Below are positions 35,528-43,885 of a stretch of 64,000 nt of DNA, one piece after another. The stretch is from assembly GCF_014649655.1 (NCBI RefSeq), contig NZ_BMTL01000004.1:80340-144339 (forward strand), given 5' to 3'. The first letter of the stretch is position 1, and each line of letters starts with the position of its first letter. The position numbers were made by a program, and so were the translations under genes. This DNA comes from Streptomyces humidus. GTDB lineage: Bacteria; Actinomycetota; Actinomycetes; Streptomycetales; Streptomycetaceae. The notes beneath the pieces are model-generated. The model was given only the letters and a program-made list of their open reading frames with translations. It did no database searches and was not told the origin of the DNA.

Positions 35528-35556
35528 AAGGGCCCGGCGTCCGACGCCGGGCCCTT
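35528..35556. terminator. Bidirectional terminator
   Basis: AAGGGCCCGGCGTC / GACGCCGGGCCCTT, 14-bp arms around one C, between the convergent kinase and Bpa genes. Confidence 0.88.
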
Positions 35557-35590
35557 GACGTGTACTTCGTACGCCTACAGGTACGGCCGG

Positions 35591-36139
35591 CTACAGGTAC
35601 GGCCCGCCCGTACGCCCGCCCGCGGCGCGCGGGTCGTCCGCGCCCTCGTGGCTCACTCCTGGCGGCAGCGCGCGGCGCATCTGCTCCAACTGAGCCCGCG
35701 CGGCCATCTGCTGGGCGAAGAGCGTGGTCTGGATGCCGTGGAAGAGACCCTCCAGCCAGCCGACCAACTGGGCCTGCGCGATGCGCAGCTCCGCGTCGCT
35801 CGGCGTCGACTCCTCGTTGAACGGCAGGGACAGCCGCTCCAGTTCCTCGACCAGCTCAGGGGCCAGGCCGTCCTCCAGCTCCTTCACCGAGCTCGAGTGG
35901 ATCTCCTTCAACCGGGCCCGACTCGCCTCGTCCAGAGGAGCCGCGCGCACCTCCTCCAGCAGCTGCTTGATCATGCTTCCGATCCGCATGACCTTCGCCG
36001 GCTGCTCGACCTGCTCCGTCACCGGGATCTCGCGGGAGTCCTCGTCGGCGTCGATGCCGCCGAGGGCCATGCCGTCCTGGCCTACGACCAGGATCTTCTG
36101 GGCGTTCTCCGGCGAGCTTTCGTTCCTCGGCATCTCCAT
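35591..36139 (-). CDS. bpa: Bacterial proteasome activator (Bpa/PafE, DUF2587)
   Basis: 182 aa from ATG 36139 (GAGAGA 8 nt upstream), preferred to GTG 36157. The core is a four-helix-bundle protein: VMRIGSMIKQLLEEVRAAPL, LKEIHSSSVKELEDGLAPEL and AELRIAQAQLVGWLEGLFHG (a dodecameric ring in known members). The C-terminus GGPYL resembles the GQYL tail of mycobacterial Bpa, which docks into the 20S proteasome and opens its gate without ATP. It would feed unfolded proteins to the proteasome. The proteasome genes are not in the window. Confidence 0.9.
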   Translation of the reverse strand: MEMPRNESSPENAQKILVVGQDGMALGGIDADEDSREIPVTEQVEQPAKVMRIGSMIKQLLEEVRAAPLDEASRARLKEIHSSSVKELEDGLAPELVEELERLSLPFNEESTPSDAELRIAQAQLVGWLEGLFHGIQTTLFAQQMAARAQLEQMRRALPPGVSHEGADDPRAAGGRTGGPYL

Positions 36140-36302
36140 GCCGTCATTCTCTCGCACGACTCCACCGCATCACCGTGGTGCCCCCCGTGAAGGGTGATCC
36201 ATCGTTTCCGTTCGGCGGAGTCCGGAATGCGGTGAAAATTCGCCGATGCCACGCTTGGTGGGTGTTTTCTTGGCAACCGCTCATCGGGAGGGGGTCACGG
36301 AC

Positions 36303-36842
36303 GTGACTCCATGGCAGTGGGCATGGTGCGGGACGCGGGCGGCCACGACGGCCCTCGCGGGAGTTCTCGTCCTGTCGTACGGGGGCGCCGCGTCGTACGC
36401 GGCCGGCTCGGCGCACGGACGCGTGCCGGTGTCCGCCCAGGCTCCCGCGCCGGCCACGCCCTCCCCCTCCCCGCGCGAACCCGACCGGGCCGGCAGCCGG
36501 GCGGGCGAAGGGCGCGAGCGGCCCGGCCGCGGGGACGAAGGCGAGGACGGGACAGCGCAGGAACCGGGCGGCGAGGACGTCCCCGGTGAAGACCCCGACT
36601 CAGGGGACGGCGAGGCGGAGGCCGGCGACGGCGAACACGCCGACGACGGCGCCTCCCGGCCTCCGGAGTCCCCCGTCCCCGTGACCTCGACGGAGCCACA
36701 GGACTCCGTGGGGCAGGCGGCCACGCAGGGCGAGCGGGCCGACGGCCCCGTCCTGCAGATCCTGCCCCTCGGCAGCGGTCTCGTCCTGATCGGCCTGGGA
36801 ATCGCCCTCGCGATCGCCGCCCTCCGCCTGCGCCGCGGCTGA
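36303..36842 (+). CDS. Secreted/membrane-anchored hypothetical protein
   Basis: 179 aa from GTG 36303 (GGAGGGGG about 9 nt upstream). An N-terminal signal-like segment (ATTALAGVLVLSYGGAASYAA) is followed by an acidic, Gly/Pro/Glu/Asp-rich disordered middle of about 100 residues and a C-terminal membrane helix (SGLVLIGLGIALAIAALRLR) ending in basic residues, an architecture like a cell-surface protein with a C-terminal anchor but without LPxTG. No domain recognised. Confidence 0.75.
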   Translation: MTPWQWAWCGTRAATTALAGVLVLSYGGAASYAAGSAHGRVPVSAQAPAPATPSPSPREPDRAGSRAGEGRERPGRGDEGEDGTAQEPGGEDVPGEDPDSGDGEAEAGDGEHADDGASRPPESPVPVTSTEPQDSVGQAATQGERADGPVLQILPLGSGLVLIGLGIALAIAALRLRRG

Positions 36843-37000
36843 CACCGATCCGGGCGGACCGCTCCGGAGGGAGAGCTACGGAGTGACGGCTCCGGAGCGA
36901 CCGCTCCAAGGTGAGGGCTCGGCCGGACGGCGCCAGCTCGACGCCGTCTGCCCGACGCCACCGCAGGAGCGACTCCCGGCGAACCATTCCGGACCGGTGG

Positions 37001-37981
37001 CTAGGGCGCGACCAGCAGCACCTTGCCGATGTGGCCGCTCTCCTCCACGACACGGTGGGCGGCGGCCGCGTCGCTCATCGGGACTTCCCGGTCGACGACC
37101 GGACGCACCCGGCCCGCGGCGACCAGCGGCCAGACGTGCTCGCGCACGGCCTCCACGATCGCGGCCTTCTCCTCCAGGGGACGGGCCCGCAGCGAGGTCG
37201 CGCTGATGGCGGCACGCTTGCCGAGAAGCGCCCCGATGTTCAGCTCGGCCTTGGCGCCGCCCTGCATGCCGATGATCGCGAGACGGCCGTTGACGGCGAG
37301 CGCCTGGACGTTGCGGTCCAGATACTTGGCGCCCATGTTGTCGAGGATGACGTCGGCGCCGACGCCGGCGGTGGCCTGCTTCACCTCGGCGACGAAGTCC
37401 TGCTCGCGGTAGTTGATCAGGATGTCGGCGCCCAGCTCGGCGCACTCGTCCAGCTTCTCCTTGGTGCCCGCCGTGACGGCGACCCGCGCGCCGACGGCCT
37501 TGGCCAGCTGGATCGCCATGGTGCCGATGCCGCTGGAGCCGCCGTGCACGAGCAGCGTCTCTCCGGGACGGAGGTGGGCGATCATGAAGACGTTCGACCA
37601 GACCGTGCTCGTCACCTCGGGGAGCGCGGCGGCCTGCCGGAGGTCGACGCCCTCGGGCACCGGAAGCAGCTGGCCGGCCGGCACGGCGACCTTCTCGGCG
37701 TAACCGCCGCCCGCGAGCAGCGCGCACACCTCCTCGCCGACGGTCCAGCCGGAGACGCCGGGGCCGATCGCGGCGATCCGGCCGGAGCACTCGAGGCCGG
37801 GGTAGCGGGAGGCGCCGGGCGGCGGGTCGTAGAAGCCCTGCCGCTGCAGGATGTCGGCGCGGTTGACGGCGCCGGCCACCACCTCGACCAGGACCTCGCC
37901 CTCGCCGGGGACAGGATCGGGAACCTCGTCCCACACCAGCGCCTCGGGACCGCCAGGTTCGGGAATCGTGATCGCATACAT
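37001..37981 (-). CDS. NAD(P)H:quinone oxidoreductase, PIG3/TP53I3-like medium-chain dehydrogenase
   Basis: 326 aa from ATG 37981 (MYAITIPEPGG). Zinc-free MDR enzyme: substrate part AVNRADILQRQGFYDPPPGA and ECSGRIAAIGPGV; Rossmann fold LLVHGGSSGIGTMAIQLAKA; NADPH-side residues follow in VTAGTKEKLDEC. The YDPPPGAS motif is characteristic of PIG3-type quinone reductases. It reduces quinones or enones in the cytosol. It follows the orphan RCK gene on the same strand (67-bp gap), so may be cotranscribed. Confidence 0.92.
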   Translation of the reverse strand: MYAITIPEPGGPEALVWDEVPDPVPGEGEVLVEVVAGAVNRADILQRQGFYDPPPGASRYPGLECSGRIAAIGPGVSGWTVGEEVCALLAGGGYAEKVAVPAGQLLPVPEGVDLRQAAALPEVTSTVWSNVFMIAHLRPGETLLVHGGSSGIGTMAIQLAKAVGARVAVTAGTKEKLDECAELGADILINYREQDFVAEVKQATAGVGADVILDNMGAKYLDRNVQALAVNGRLAIIGMQGGAKAELNIGALLGKRAAISATSLRARPLEEKAAIVEAVREHVWPLVAAGRVRPVVDREVPMSDAAAAHRVVEESGHIGKVLLVAP

Positions 37982-38048
37982 GAGGACGACGCTACTCCTC
38001 GCCCCCGCCGGAAGACCGCGGCAGAACGACGCGCGGTCGCTGGAGAGT

Positions 38049-38747
38049 TCAGGCGGGCGGCAGCGGCGGCACGCCCGGCATCCCGGGAGCGCCGAGGCCG
38101 GCGTGTACCCGGTCCGGCCCCACCCGCACGATGGTGACCAGCCGGTCCGTGAGCTGCAGCACCCCGATCGCCGGGTCGTCGTAGGCCAGAACACGATGCC
38201 CGCGGACGACGCTGACCACCAGGTCGGCAGTCTCGCGCGGGCCGCGGCCCGCCTCGGCCTTGGTGACCGGACGCTCGACCAGGTCGAGTCCGTCGCCCTG
38301 CTGGATGAGGTCCTCCATGACCCGGCCCGCCGCCGGGCTGAGCACGGACAGCCCCAGCAACCGTCCGGCCGCCCCGGCGCTGGTGATGACCTCGTCGGCG
38401 CCCGACTGCTTGAGCAGCGGCGCGTTCTCCTCCTCGCGGACCGCTGCCACGATCTTCGCGCCCGGGTTGAGCTGACGCGCGGTGAGCGCGACCAGGACAG
38501 CCGTGTCGTCGCGCTGGGTCGCGATGATGATCCGGCCCGCCCGCTGCACCTCCGCACGCCGCAATACGTCGCTGCGCGTCGCGTCGCCGACCACGCCCTC
38601 GTAGCCTTCGGCCTTCGCCGTGTCGACCGCCTTGGCGCCCGGGTCGATCACCACGACCTGCTCCTTGCGCAGGCCCGCGGCACAGGCCGTCCGGATCGCG
38701 GACCGGCCCTTCGTGCCGAAGCCGACGACGACAGTGTGGTCGCGCAA
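38049..38747 (-). CDS. Stand-alone RCK (TrkA-N/TrkA-C) regulator
   Basis: 232 aa from TTG 38747 (GGAGG 5 nt upstream). It is a complete RCK unit with no pore: Rossmann motif VVVGFGTKGRSAIRTA, GDATRSDVLRRAEVQRAGRI, then LLKQSGADEVITSAGAAGRL and a TrkA-C-like end. It aligns throughout with the C-terminal half of the divergent channel gene (shared GDATRS, LTARQLN, ENxPLLKQSGAD, GLDLxERPxTxAEAG). RCK proteins bind nucleotide or cations and gate K+ channels as octameric rings; this one may mix with the channel's own RCK domains (inference). Confidence 0.9.
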   Translation of the reverse strand: MRDHTVVVGFGTKGRSAIRTACAAGLRKEQVVVIDPGAKAVDTAKAEGYEGVVGDATRSDVLRRAEVQRAGRIIIATQRDDTAVLVALTARQLNPGAKIVAAVREEENAPLLKQSGADEVITSAGAAGRLLGLSVLSPAAGRVMEDLIQQGDGLDLVERPVTKAEAGRGPRETADLVVSVVRGHRVLAYDDPAIGVLQLTDRLVTIVRVGPDRVHAGLGAPGMPGVPPLPPA

Positions 38748-38868
38748 GAGGACCTCCGGGGATCATGGGCATCTGAGGGTCTGGGACACATGTTGATTCA
38801 TGACGGGCGCGAACCCGCCGGGAACCATGGTGCCCACCGATCGGATCACCGTCAGCAGGGGGCACACG

Positions 38869-39984
38869 ATGAAGGACCACGAACGACAGCCCGGCCCGGC
38901 CAGGCTCTCACTGTTCAGGTCCCTCTGGTACCGCTCGCGCACCGAGGCCCGCGACGACGCCGAGGCGGGGCGCTCCATCGCGATGCCCGTGCGCGTCGGT
39001 GTGCCCCCGCTCCAGCAAGTGCTGCGGCGACTCGCCCTGGGGCTCCTGGTACTGGCCGTCACCACCCTGATCGTCTACGCCGACCATGACGGCTACAACG
39101 ACAACTCGGACGGCTCTGTCAGCCTGCTGGACGCGGCCTACTACGCGACCGTCACCCTCTCCACCACCGGTTACGGCGACATCACCCCGGTCAGTGACAC
39201 GGCCCGGCTCGTCAACATCCTGGTCATCACACCACTGCGCGTGCTGTTTCTGATCATCCTGGTCGGCACCACCCTGGAGGTGCTCACCGAGCGCACCCGC
39301 CAGCAGGTCCGCATCCACCGCTGGCGCGCCCGCACCAGCGGCCACGTCGTGGTCGTCGGATACGGCACCAAAGGCCGCCACGCGGTGCAGACCCTGATCG
39401 GGCAGGGCATCCCCAAGGACAACATCGTCGTCGTGGACACCGAACGCAAAGCCGCGCTCGTCGCCGGGGACGACGGCCTGGTGTCGGTGACCGGGGACGC
39501 CACCCGTTCGGAGACGCTCATCAAGGCCGAGGTACAGAGCGCCTCACGAGTGATCGTCTCGCCCCAACTCGACGAAACGGCCGCCCTGGTCACCCTCACA
39601 GCCCGTCAGCTGAACCGGCGCGCCACGATCGTGGTCGCCGCTCGGGAGGACGAGAACGTGCCGCTGCTCAAGCAGAGCGGCGCGGACACCGTGATCACCA
39701 GCTCCAGCTCCGCCGGACGACTGCTCGGCGTGTCGATGGTCAGCCCGACGGTGGCCAGGACGCTGGAGAGCCTGATGACCCTCGGCAGCGGCCTGGACCT
39801 CATCGAGCGGCCGATCACCGAGGCGGAAGCGGGCAAGGCGCCCCGCACCTGCGCGGATCTCGTCGTGGCTGTCGTCCGGGGCAAGGAACTGCTCGACTAC
39901 ACCGACCCCCGGCTCGCCCGTCTGCAGGAGGGGGACCGGGTGATCACGGTCAGCCGGGCCGCTTCGGTCCCCGAACAGGCATGA
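38869..39984 (+). CDS. Ion channel: K+ channel with C-terminal RCK domain
   Basis: 371 aa from ATG 38869 (AGGGGGC 6 nt upstream). One inner helix (ALGLLVLAVTTLIVYA), a pore helix and selectivity filter STTGYGD, then a second helix (ILVITPLRVLFLIILVG): the two-TM Kch/MthK layout. The remaining 220 residues are a TrkA-N Rossmann domain (VVVGYGTKGRHAVQTL) plus TrkA-C-like end. A tetrameric K+-selective channel is expected. The stop codon lies 5 bp before a parS cluster. Its RCK half is paralogous to the divergent RCK gene. Confidence 0.94.
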   Translation: MKDHERQPGPARLSLFRSLWYRSRTEARDDAEAGRSIAMPVRVGVPPLQQVLRRLALGLLVLAVTTLIVYADHDGYNDNSDGSVSLLDAAYYATVTLSTTGYGDITPVSDTARLVNILVITPLRVLFLIILVGTTLEVLTERTRQQVRIHRWRARTSGHVVVVGYGTKGRHAVQTLIGQGIPKDNIVVVDTERKAALVAGDDGLVSVTGDATRSETLIKAEVQSASRVIVSPQLDETAALVTLTARQLNRRATIVVAAREDENVPLLKQSGADTVITSSSSAGRLLGVSMVSPTVARTLESLMTLGSGLDLIERPITEAEAGKAPRTCADLVVAVVRGKELLDYTDPRLARLQEGDRVITVSRAASVPEQA

Positions 39985-39988
39985 CGCT

Positions 39989-40116
39989 GTTTCACGTGAA
40001 ACGGGGCGGGGTTTCATGTGAAACCGGAGCCCAGGTTTCACGTGGAATGAGAGCTGGGGTTTCACGTAGGAAGGGCAGAGGTTTCACGTGGAACGATGCG
40101 TCGTTTCACGTGAAAC
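39989..40116. promoter_or_regulatory. Cluster of six parS-like sites
   Basis: Sites of the GTTTCACGTGAAAC type: 39989-40002 (perfect), 40011-40024 (one mismatch), 40035-40048 (two), 40059-40072 (half-site, four), 40081-40094 (one), 40103-40116 (perfect). Spacing between starts is about 22-24 bp. The last site overlaps the moeA stop codon. Together with 11407-11422 they mark ParB loading near the origin. Confidence 0.93.
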
Positions 40117-41521
40117 ATGCACTGATCCCGGCCGTCGCCCACGGCAGGTCGAGCATCTCCGTCTCCTGACCCGCCCGTGCGCCGCCCGGCGGCACGACGG
40201 CGAGGGCGTCGGCCGCGGCGATGCCCCGCAGCATGGCCGGACCGTTGTAGTGCAGCGGCACGGCGCGGTCGCCCCGCAGGACCACCGGGATCAGCCGGGT
40301 GTCGTGCGGGTGCCCGTGCACCGTCTCCCGCAAGGGCAGCCTGTACGACTCGGGAGCACTGCGGGCGGCAAGAGTGCGCAGCAGCGGCTCAGCGAGCGTG
40401 AGCAGGCCGGAGACCGCCGCGAGCGGGTTGCCCGGCAGACCGACGAGGTGCTGGTCCTCCTTGACGCGCGCCAGCAGCATGGGGTGTCCGGGACGCACCT
40501 TGACGCCGTCGACGAGGAGTTCGGCATCGATCCGGCGCAGGGTGGGGTGCACATGGTCGACGGGCCCGGAGGCGGTCCCCCCGGTGGTGACGATCAGATC
40601 CGCGCGGGACGAGGTGATGGCCTTGTACAGGGCCTTCGCGTCGTCACGGAGCCTGCGTACGGCGATGACCTCGGCGCCCGAGGCACGCAGCCACGACGGC
40701 AGCATCGGGCCGAGCGCGTCCCGGATGAGGCCGTCGTGCGGGCGGCCCTCGGTGAGCAGTTCGTCGCCGAGAACCAGTACCTCGACCCGGGGCCGGGGCA
40801 CGGCGGTCACTGTGTCGTACCCGGCGGCGGCGGCGAGACCGAGGACGGCCGGGGTCACCACCGCTCCGGCGAGCAGCAGCTGATCGCCGGAGCGGCACTC
40901 CTGGCCGCGCGGACGGATGTCCTGGCCGTGCTGCATCTCACGGGTCGGATGCAGTCGGCCGTTGTCGTCGGTGCGACCGTGCTCGCTGCGCAGCACCGCG
41001 GTGGTGTCCGGGGGGATCCGGGCCCCGGTGGCGATCCGGACGGCTTCGCCGTCGGCGAGGGGAGCGGGCGCGGAGCTCCCGGCGAGTACGCCGCCCTCCC
41101 GAACGTGCCAGGGTCCGGGACCCGCGACCGCCCATCCGTCCATCGCCGAGGTGTCGAACGAGGGCAGGTCGGTGAGCGCGGTCAGCGGGGCGGCCAGGAC
41201 CAGACCGAGGGCGTCGCCGAGGCCGACGGAGACGGGAGTGGGACGGATGCCCGGCCGGACGGCGCGGGCGGCGATCGTCCTGGCCTCCGGCCAGGCGGTG
41301 GCTCGGTGGTGATGTTCGGCGGCGGCCCGGTGACCCGCCTCCGCGGCCCGCGCGGAAGCGTCCGCGGCCCGGGCGGACGGCGAGGCCTCGGGCTCGCGCT
41401 GTGCGGGGCGGAGGTCGCCGGCCGGGCGGGAGGAGCCGTTGCCGTGCTTCACGAGGGCGAGTGCCTCCTCGACGTCGAGGTCCTCGGCGTCGAGGCCCTG
41501 TCGGGCGCCGTGCGGGGTCAT
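40106..41521 (-). CDS. moeA: Molybdopterin molybdotransferase MoeA
   Basis: 471 aa; inserts molybdate into adenylated molybdopterin. Conserved blocks: DLPSFDTSAMDGWAVAGPG, AVRIATGARIPPDTTAVLR, VLVLGDELL, LIVTTGGTASGPVDHV (MoaB/MogA-like fold) and VGLPGNPLAAVSGLLTL. An N-terminal extension of about 85 residues, Ala/Arg/His-rich, precedes the family core. The C-terminal Cys-Phe-Thr-stop codons are themselves part of a perfect parS palindrome. ATG overlaps the stop of mobA by 4 bp (ATGA), so the two are coupled, with mobA first. Confidence 0.93.
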   Translation of the reverse strand: MTPHGARQGLDAEDLDVEEALALVKHGNGSSRPAGDLRPAQREPEASPSARAADASARAAEAGHRAAAEHHHRATAWPEARTIAARAVRPGIRPTPVSVGLGDALGLVLAAPLTALTDLPSFDTSAMDGWAVAGPGPWHVREGGVLAGSSAPAPLADGEAVRIATGARIPPDTTAVLRSEHGRTDDNGRLHPTREMQHGQDIRPRGQECRSGDQLLLAGAVVTPAVLGLAAAAGYDTVTAVPRPRVEVLVLGDELLTEGRPHDGLIRDALGPMLPSWLRASGAEVIAVRRLRDDAKALYKAITSSRADLIVTTGGTASGPVDHVHPTLRRIDAELLVDGVKVRPGHPMLLARVKEDQHLVGLPGNPLAAVSGLLTLAEPLLRTLAARSAPESYRLPLRETVHGHPHDTRLIPVVLRGDRAVPLHYNGPAMLRGIAAADALAVVPPGGARAGQETEMLDLPWATAGISACFT

Positions 41522-42432
41522 CCGGCGTCCGGTCCCGGGCCGCCGGTCTCCGCGGCCTTGTCCCGCCCGGCCTCCTGCCCGGCCTCCTTCTCAGCCTCCT
41601 GGGCCCAGCGCACCGCCAGCGCGGCGGCCTTGCGCGCGCCCTCGGCGACGGCCTCGGGGCCGCCACCGGCCTGCGCGGCCGCGTAACCGACCAGGAAGGT
41701 GGTCAGAGGGGCAGCCGGCCGGGCCACACCGTGGGCGGCGTCCCGGGCGAGGTCGAGGAGGACGCCGGTGTCGACGTCCAGGTCGACGCCGAGTTCGTCC
41801 TTGACTGCGGAAATCCATTCATCCAACACGTGGTCATGCTCCCTGATACGGGCTCTGGCAGTGGCGATGTCGTCCCAGGTGTCGCAGTCGAAGGACCCGA
41901 CCGGGTCGGGGACGCGGGCGAGGTCGAGCCCGGCGGTCAGCCGGCGCAGCGGCAGCCCCGTGAGGTTGCCGTGGGAGGTGGTGAGCACCGCCAGCTCGCG
42001 GCGCAGCGCCGTCGTGCGGTACGCGGCGACGAGCGGCTGGTCGCGGCCGTCCGCGTCGGTGAGCAGTGCGCCCTCGGCTCCGCCGGAACGCAGGGCGGTC
42101 AGCAGCCGCCGCACGGTGTCCGGGGCGAGGAAGGGCAGATCGGCCGAGAGGACGAGGACGTCGTCCTGCGTGACGCGGCGCAGCCCCGCGTCCAGCGCGG
42201 CGACGGGCCCCGCGCCGGGCGGCTCCTCACGCGTCCAGAGCACGGGTCGGGGGGTGGGGCGGGGAGCTGCGACGACGACGGTGGCGCGGGCGTCGGCGCA
42301 GGCGCCGAGGACCCGGTCCAGCAGAGCGCGCCCGCCGACCCGCACGCCCGGTTTGTCGGCCCCGCCGAGCCGACGGGCGCCGCCGCCGGCGAGCACGACG
42401 GCGTCGTAGGCGGCGGGCTCGTTCGAGTTCAC
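41518..42432 (-). CDS. mobA: Molybdenum cofactor guanylyltransferase-like protein fused to DUF6457
   Basis: 304 aa from GTG 42432. N-terminal nucleotidyltransferase: AVVLAGGGARRLGGADKPGV (LAGGxxxRxGxxK), then LVLSADLPFLAPDTV and DGRDQPLVAAYR. It attaches GMP (or CMP) to molybdopterin. The C-terminal about 90 residues (LDEWISAVKDELGVDLDVDT ... AALAVRWAQEAEKE) form the small helical DUF6457 domain, common as a fusion partner in actinobacteria and of unknown role. Operon mobA-moeA on the minus strand. Confidence 0.9.
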   Translation of the reverse strand: MNSNEPAAYDAVVLAGGGARRLGGADKPGVRVGGRALLDRVLGACADARATVVVAAPRPTPRPVLWTREEPPGAGPVAALDAGLRRVTQDDVLVLSADLPFLAPDTVRRLLTALRSGGAEGALLTDADGRDQPLVAAYRTTALRRELAVLTTSHGNLTGLPLRRLTAGLDLARVPDPVGSFDCDTWDDIATARARIREHDHVLDEWISAVKDELGVDLDVDTGVLLDLARDAAHGVARPAAPLTTFLVGYAAAQAGGGPEAVAEGARKAAALAVRWAQEAEKEAGQEAGRDKAAETGGPGPDAG

Positions 42433-42514
42433 CCCCCGAGTATGGGGGCCGATCCCCGGCTTCCGGGCACCAGGGACCACGCCGGACGCGGGAAGCGTGG
42501 CGACGCCCCCGCGG

Positions 42515-43885
42515 TCACAGGGTGCGCAACAGCACCGCCGGCTGCTCCACGCAGTCCGCGACATGGCGCAGGAAACCGCCCGCCGTGCCGCCGTCGCACA
42601 CCCGGTGGTCGAAGGTGAGCGAGAGCTGGACGACCTGGCGCACCGCCAGCTCGCCTTCGTGGACCCACGGTCTGGGGACGATGCGGCCGACGCCGAACAT
42701 GGCCGCCTCGGGATGGTTGATGATCGGCGTGGAGCCGTCGACGCCGAACACTCCGTAGTTGTTCAGCGTGAAGGTGCCGCCGGTCAGCTCCGCGAGGGTG
42801 AGACGTCCTTCGCGGCCGGCCTCGGTGAGCCGGGCGATCTCCGCGGTGAGCCCCTCGGCGTCGCGCATGTGCGCGTCGCGGACCACGGGCACGACGAGGC
42901 CCCGCTCGGTCTGCGCGGCGAAGCCGAGGTGGACCTGGTCGAACTGGACGATCTCACGGGCGGCCAGGTCGACGGTGGCGTTGAGTTCCGGGAAGCGGGC
43001 CAGCCCCGCGGTGCAGATACGGGCGAACAGCGCGAGGAGGGAGATCTTCGGCCCGCCGGCCGCGTTCATCGCGGTCCGGGCCCGCATCAGTTCGGTCGCG
43101 TCGGCGTCCACCCAGCAGGTCGCGTCCGGGATCTCGCGCCGGCTGCGGGAGAGCTTGTCGGCGACGGCGCCGCGGACGCCCTTGAGCGGGACGCGGCGGC
43201 TTCCGGTGAGGGCGGAGGGCCCGGCGGCCTGCCGCTGAGCCGCCCGCGCCGCCTGTGCCTCTTCTTCTCGGGGCGCGGCCACCCGCAGCGCGTTCTCCAC
43301 GTCCGCACGCAGGATCAGTCCCTCGGGCCCGGAGCCCGTGAGCTCCCGCAGGTCCAGTCCGTTCTCCCGTGCGAGCCTGCGCACCAGCGGGGAGATGACG
43401 GGGACGGGTCCGCCGGGCGCCTCGGCCGGTGCCGCCGACGAGGCCGGGCTCACCGAAACCGCCGGGGCCACCGGGGCCGTGCCGTCGACCGTGACGGTGG
43501 CGGCGGGTTCCGGCCGCGCGGCGCGGACCCTGCGCCTGCGCGCGGGCGCCTCCGACGTGCCGTATCCGACGAGCACGTTGCCCGAACCCCCGGTGCCGGC
43601 CCCGGCTTCCGCAGCGTCGGCCACGGCGTCGGAGGCCGGCGCGCCGACCGCGACCGTGATCAGCGGGGCGCCGACGGGCAGTTCCGTGCCCTCGTCGCCG
43701 AACCGTGCGGTCACCACCCCGCCGTAGGGGCAGGGCACCTCGACCATCGCCTTGGCCGTCTCGACCTCGACGACCGGCTGGTCGACGGCCACGACGTCGC
43801 CGACCTGGACCAGCCAGCGGACGATCTCCGCCTCGGTGAGCCCCTCACCGAGGTCGGGGAGCTTGAACTCCAGCACCTGTGCCAT
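42515..43885 (-). CDS. bkdC: Branched-chain 2-oxo acid dehydrogenase E2, operon 2
   Basis: 456 aa from ATG 43885 (MAQVLEFKLPDLGEGL). Lipoyl domain with Lys in VETAKAMVEVPCPYGG; Ala/Pro linker; E3/E1-binding module (SPLVRRLARENGLDLRELTG); acyltransferase domain with LTFDHRVCDGGTAGGF (HxxxDG) near the C-terminus. Stop and start of bkdB and bkdC overlap by 1 bp (TGATG), so the operon is translationally coupled. It differs clearly from the first operon's E2, so the operons are old paralogues rather than a recent duplication. Confidence 0.95.
   Translation of the reverse strand: MAQVLEFKLPDLGEGLTEAEIVRWLVQVGDVVAVDQPVVEVETAKAMVEVPCPYGGVVTARFGDEGTELPVGAPLITVAVGAPASDAVADAAEAGAGTGGSGNVLVGYGTSEAPARRRRVRAARPEPAATVTVDGTAPVAPAVSVSPASSAAPAEAPGGPVPVISPLVRRLARENGLDLRELTGSGPEGLILRADVENALRVAAPREEEAQAARAAQRQAAGPSALTGSRRVPLKGVRGAVADKLSRSRREIPDATCWVDADATELMRARTAMNAAGGPKISLLALFARICTAGLARFPELNATVDLAAREIVQFDQVHLGFAAQTERGLVVPVVRDAHMRDAEGLTAEIARLTEAGREGRLTLAELTGGTFTLNNYGVFGVDGSTPIINHPEAAMFGVGRIVPRPWVHEGELAVRQVVQLSLTFDHRVCDGGTAGGFLRHVADCVEQPAVLLRTL

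Noticed and set aside
40088..41686. 532-codon plus-strand frame across moeA
   Set aside because: Antisense to moeA and starts inside the parS cluster; no domain.
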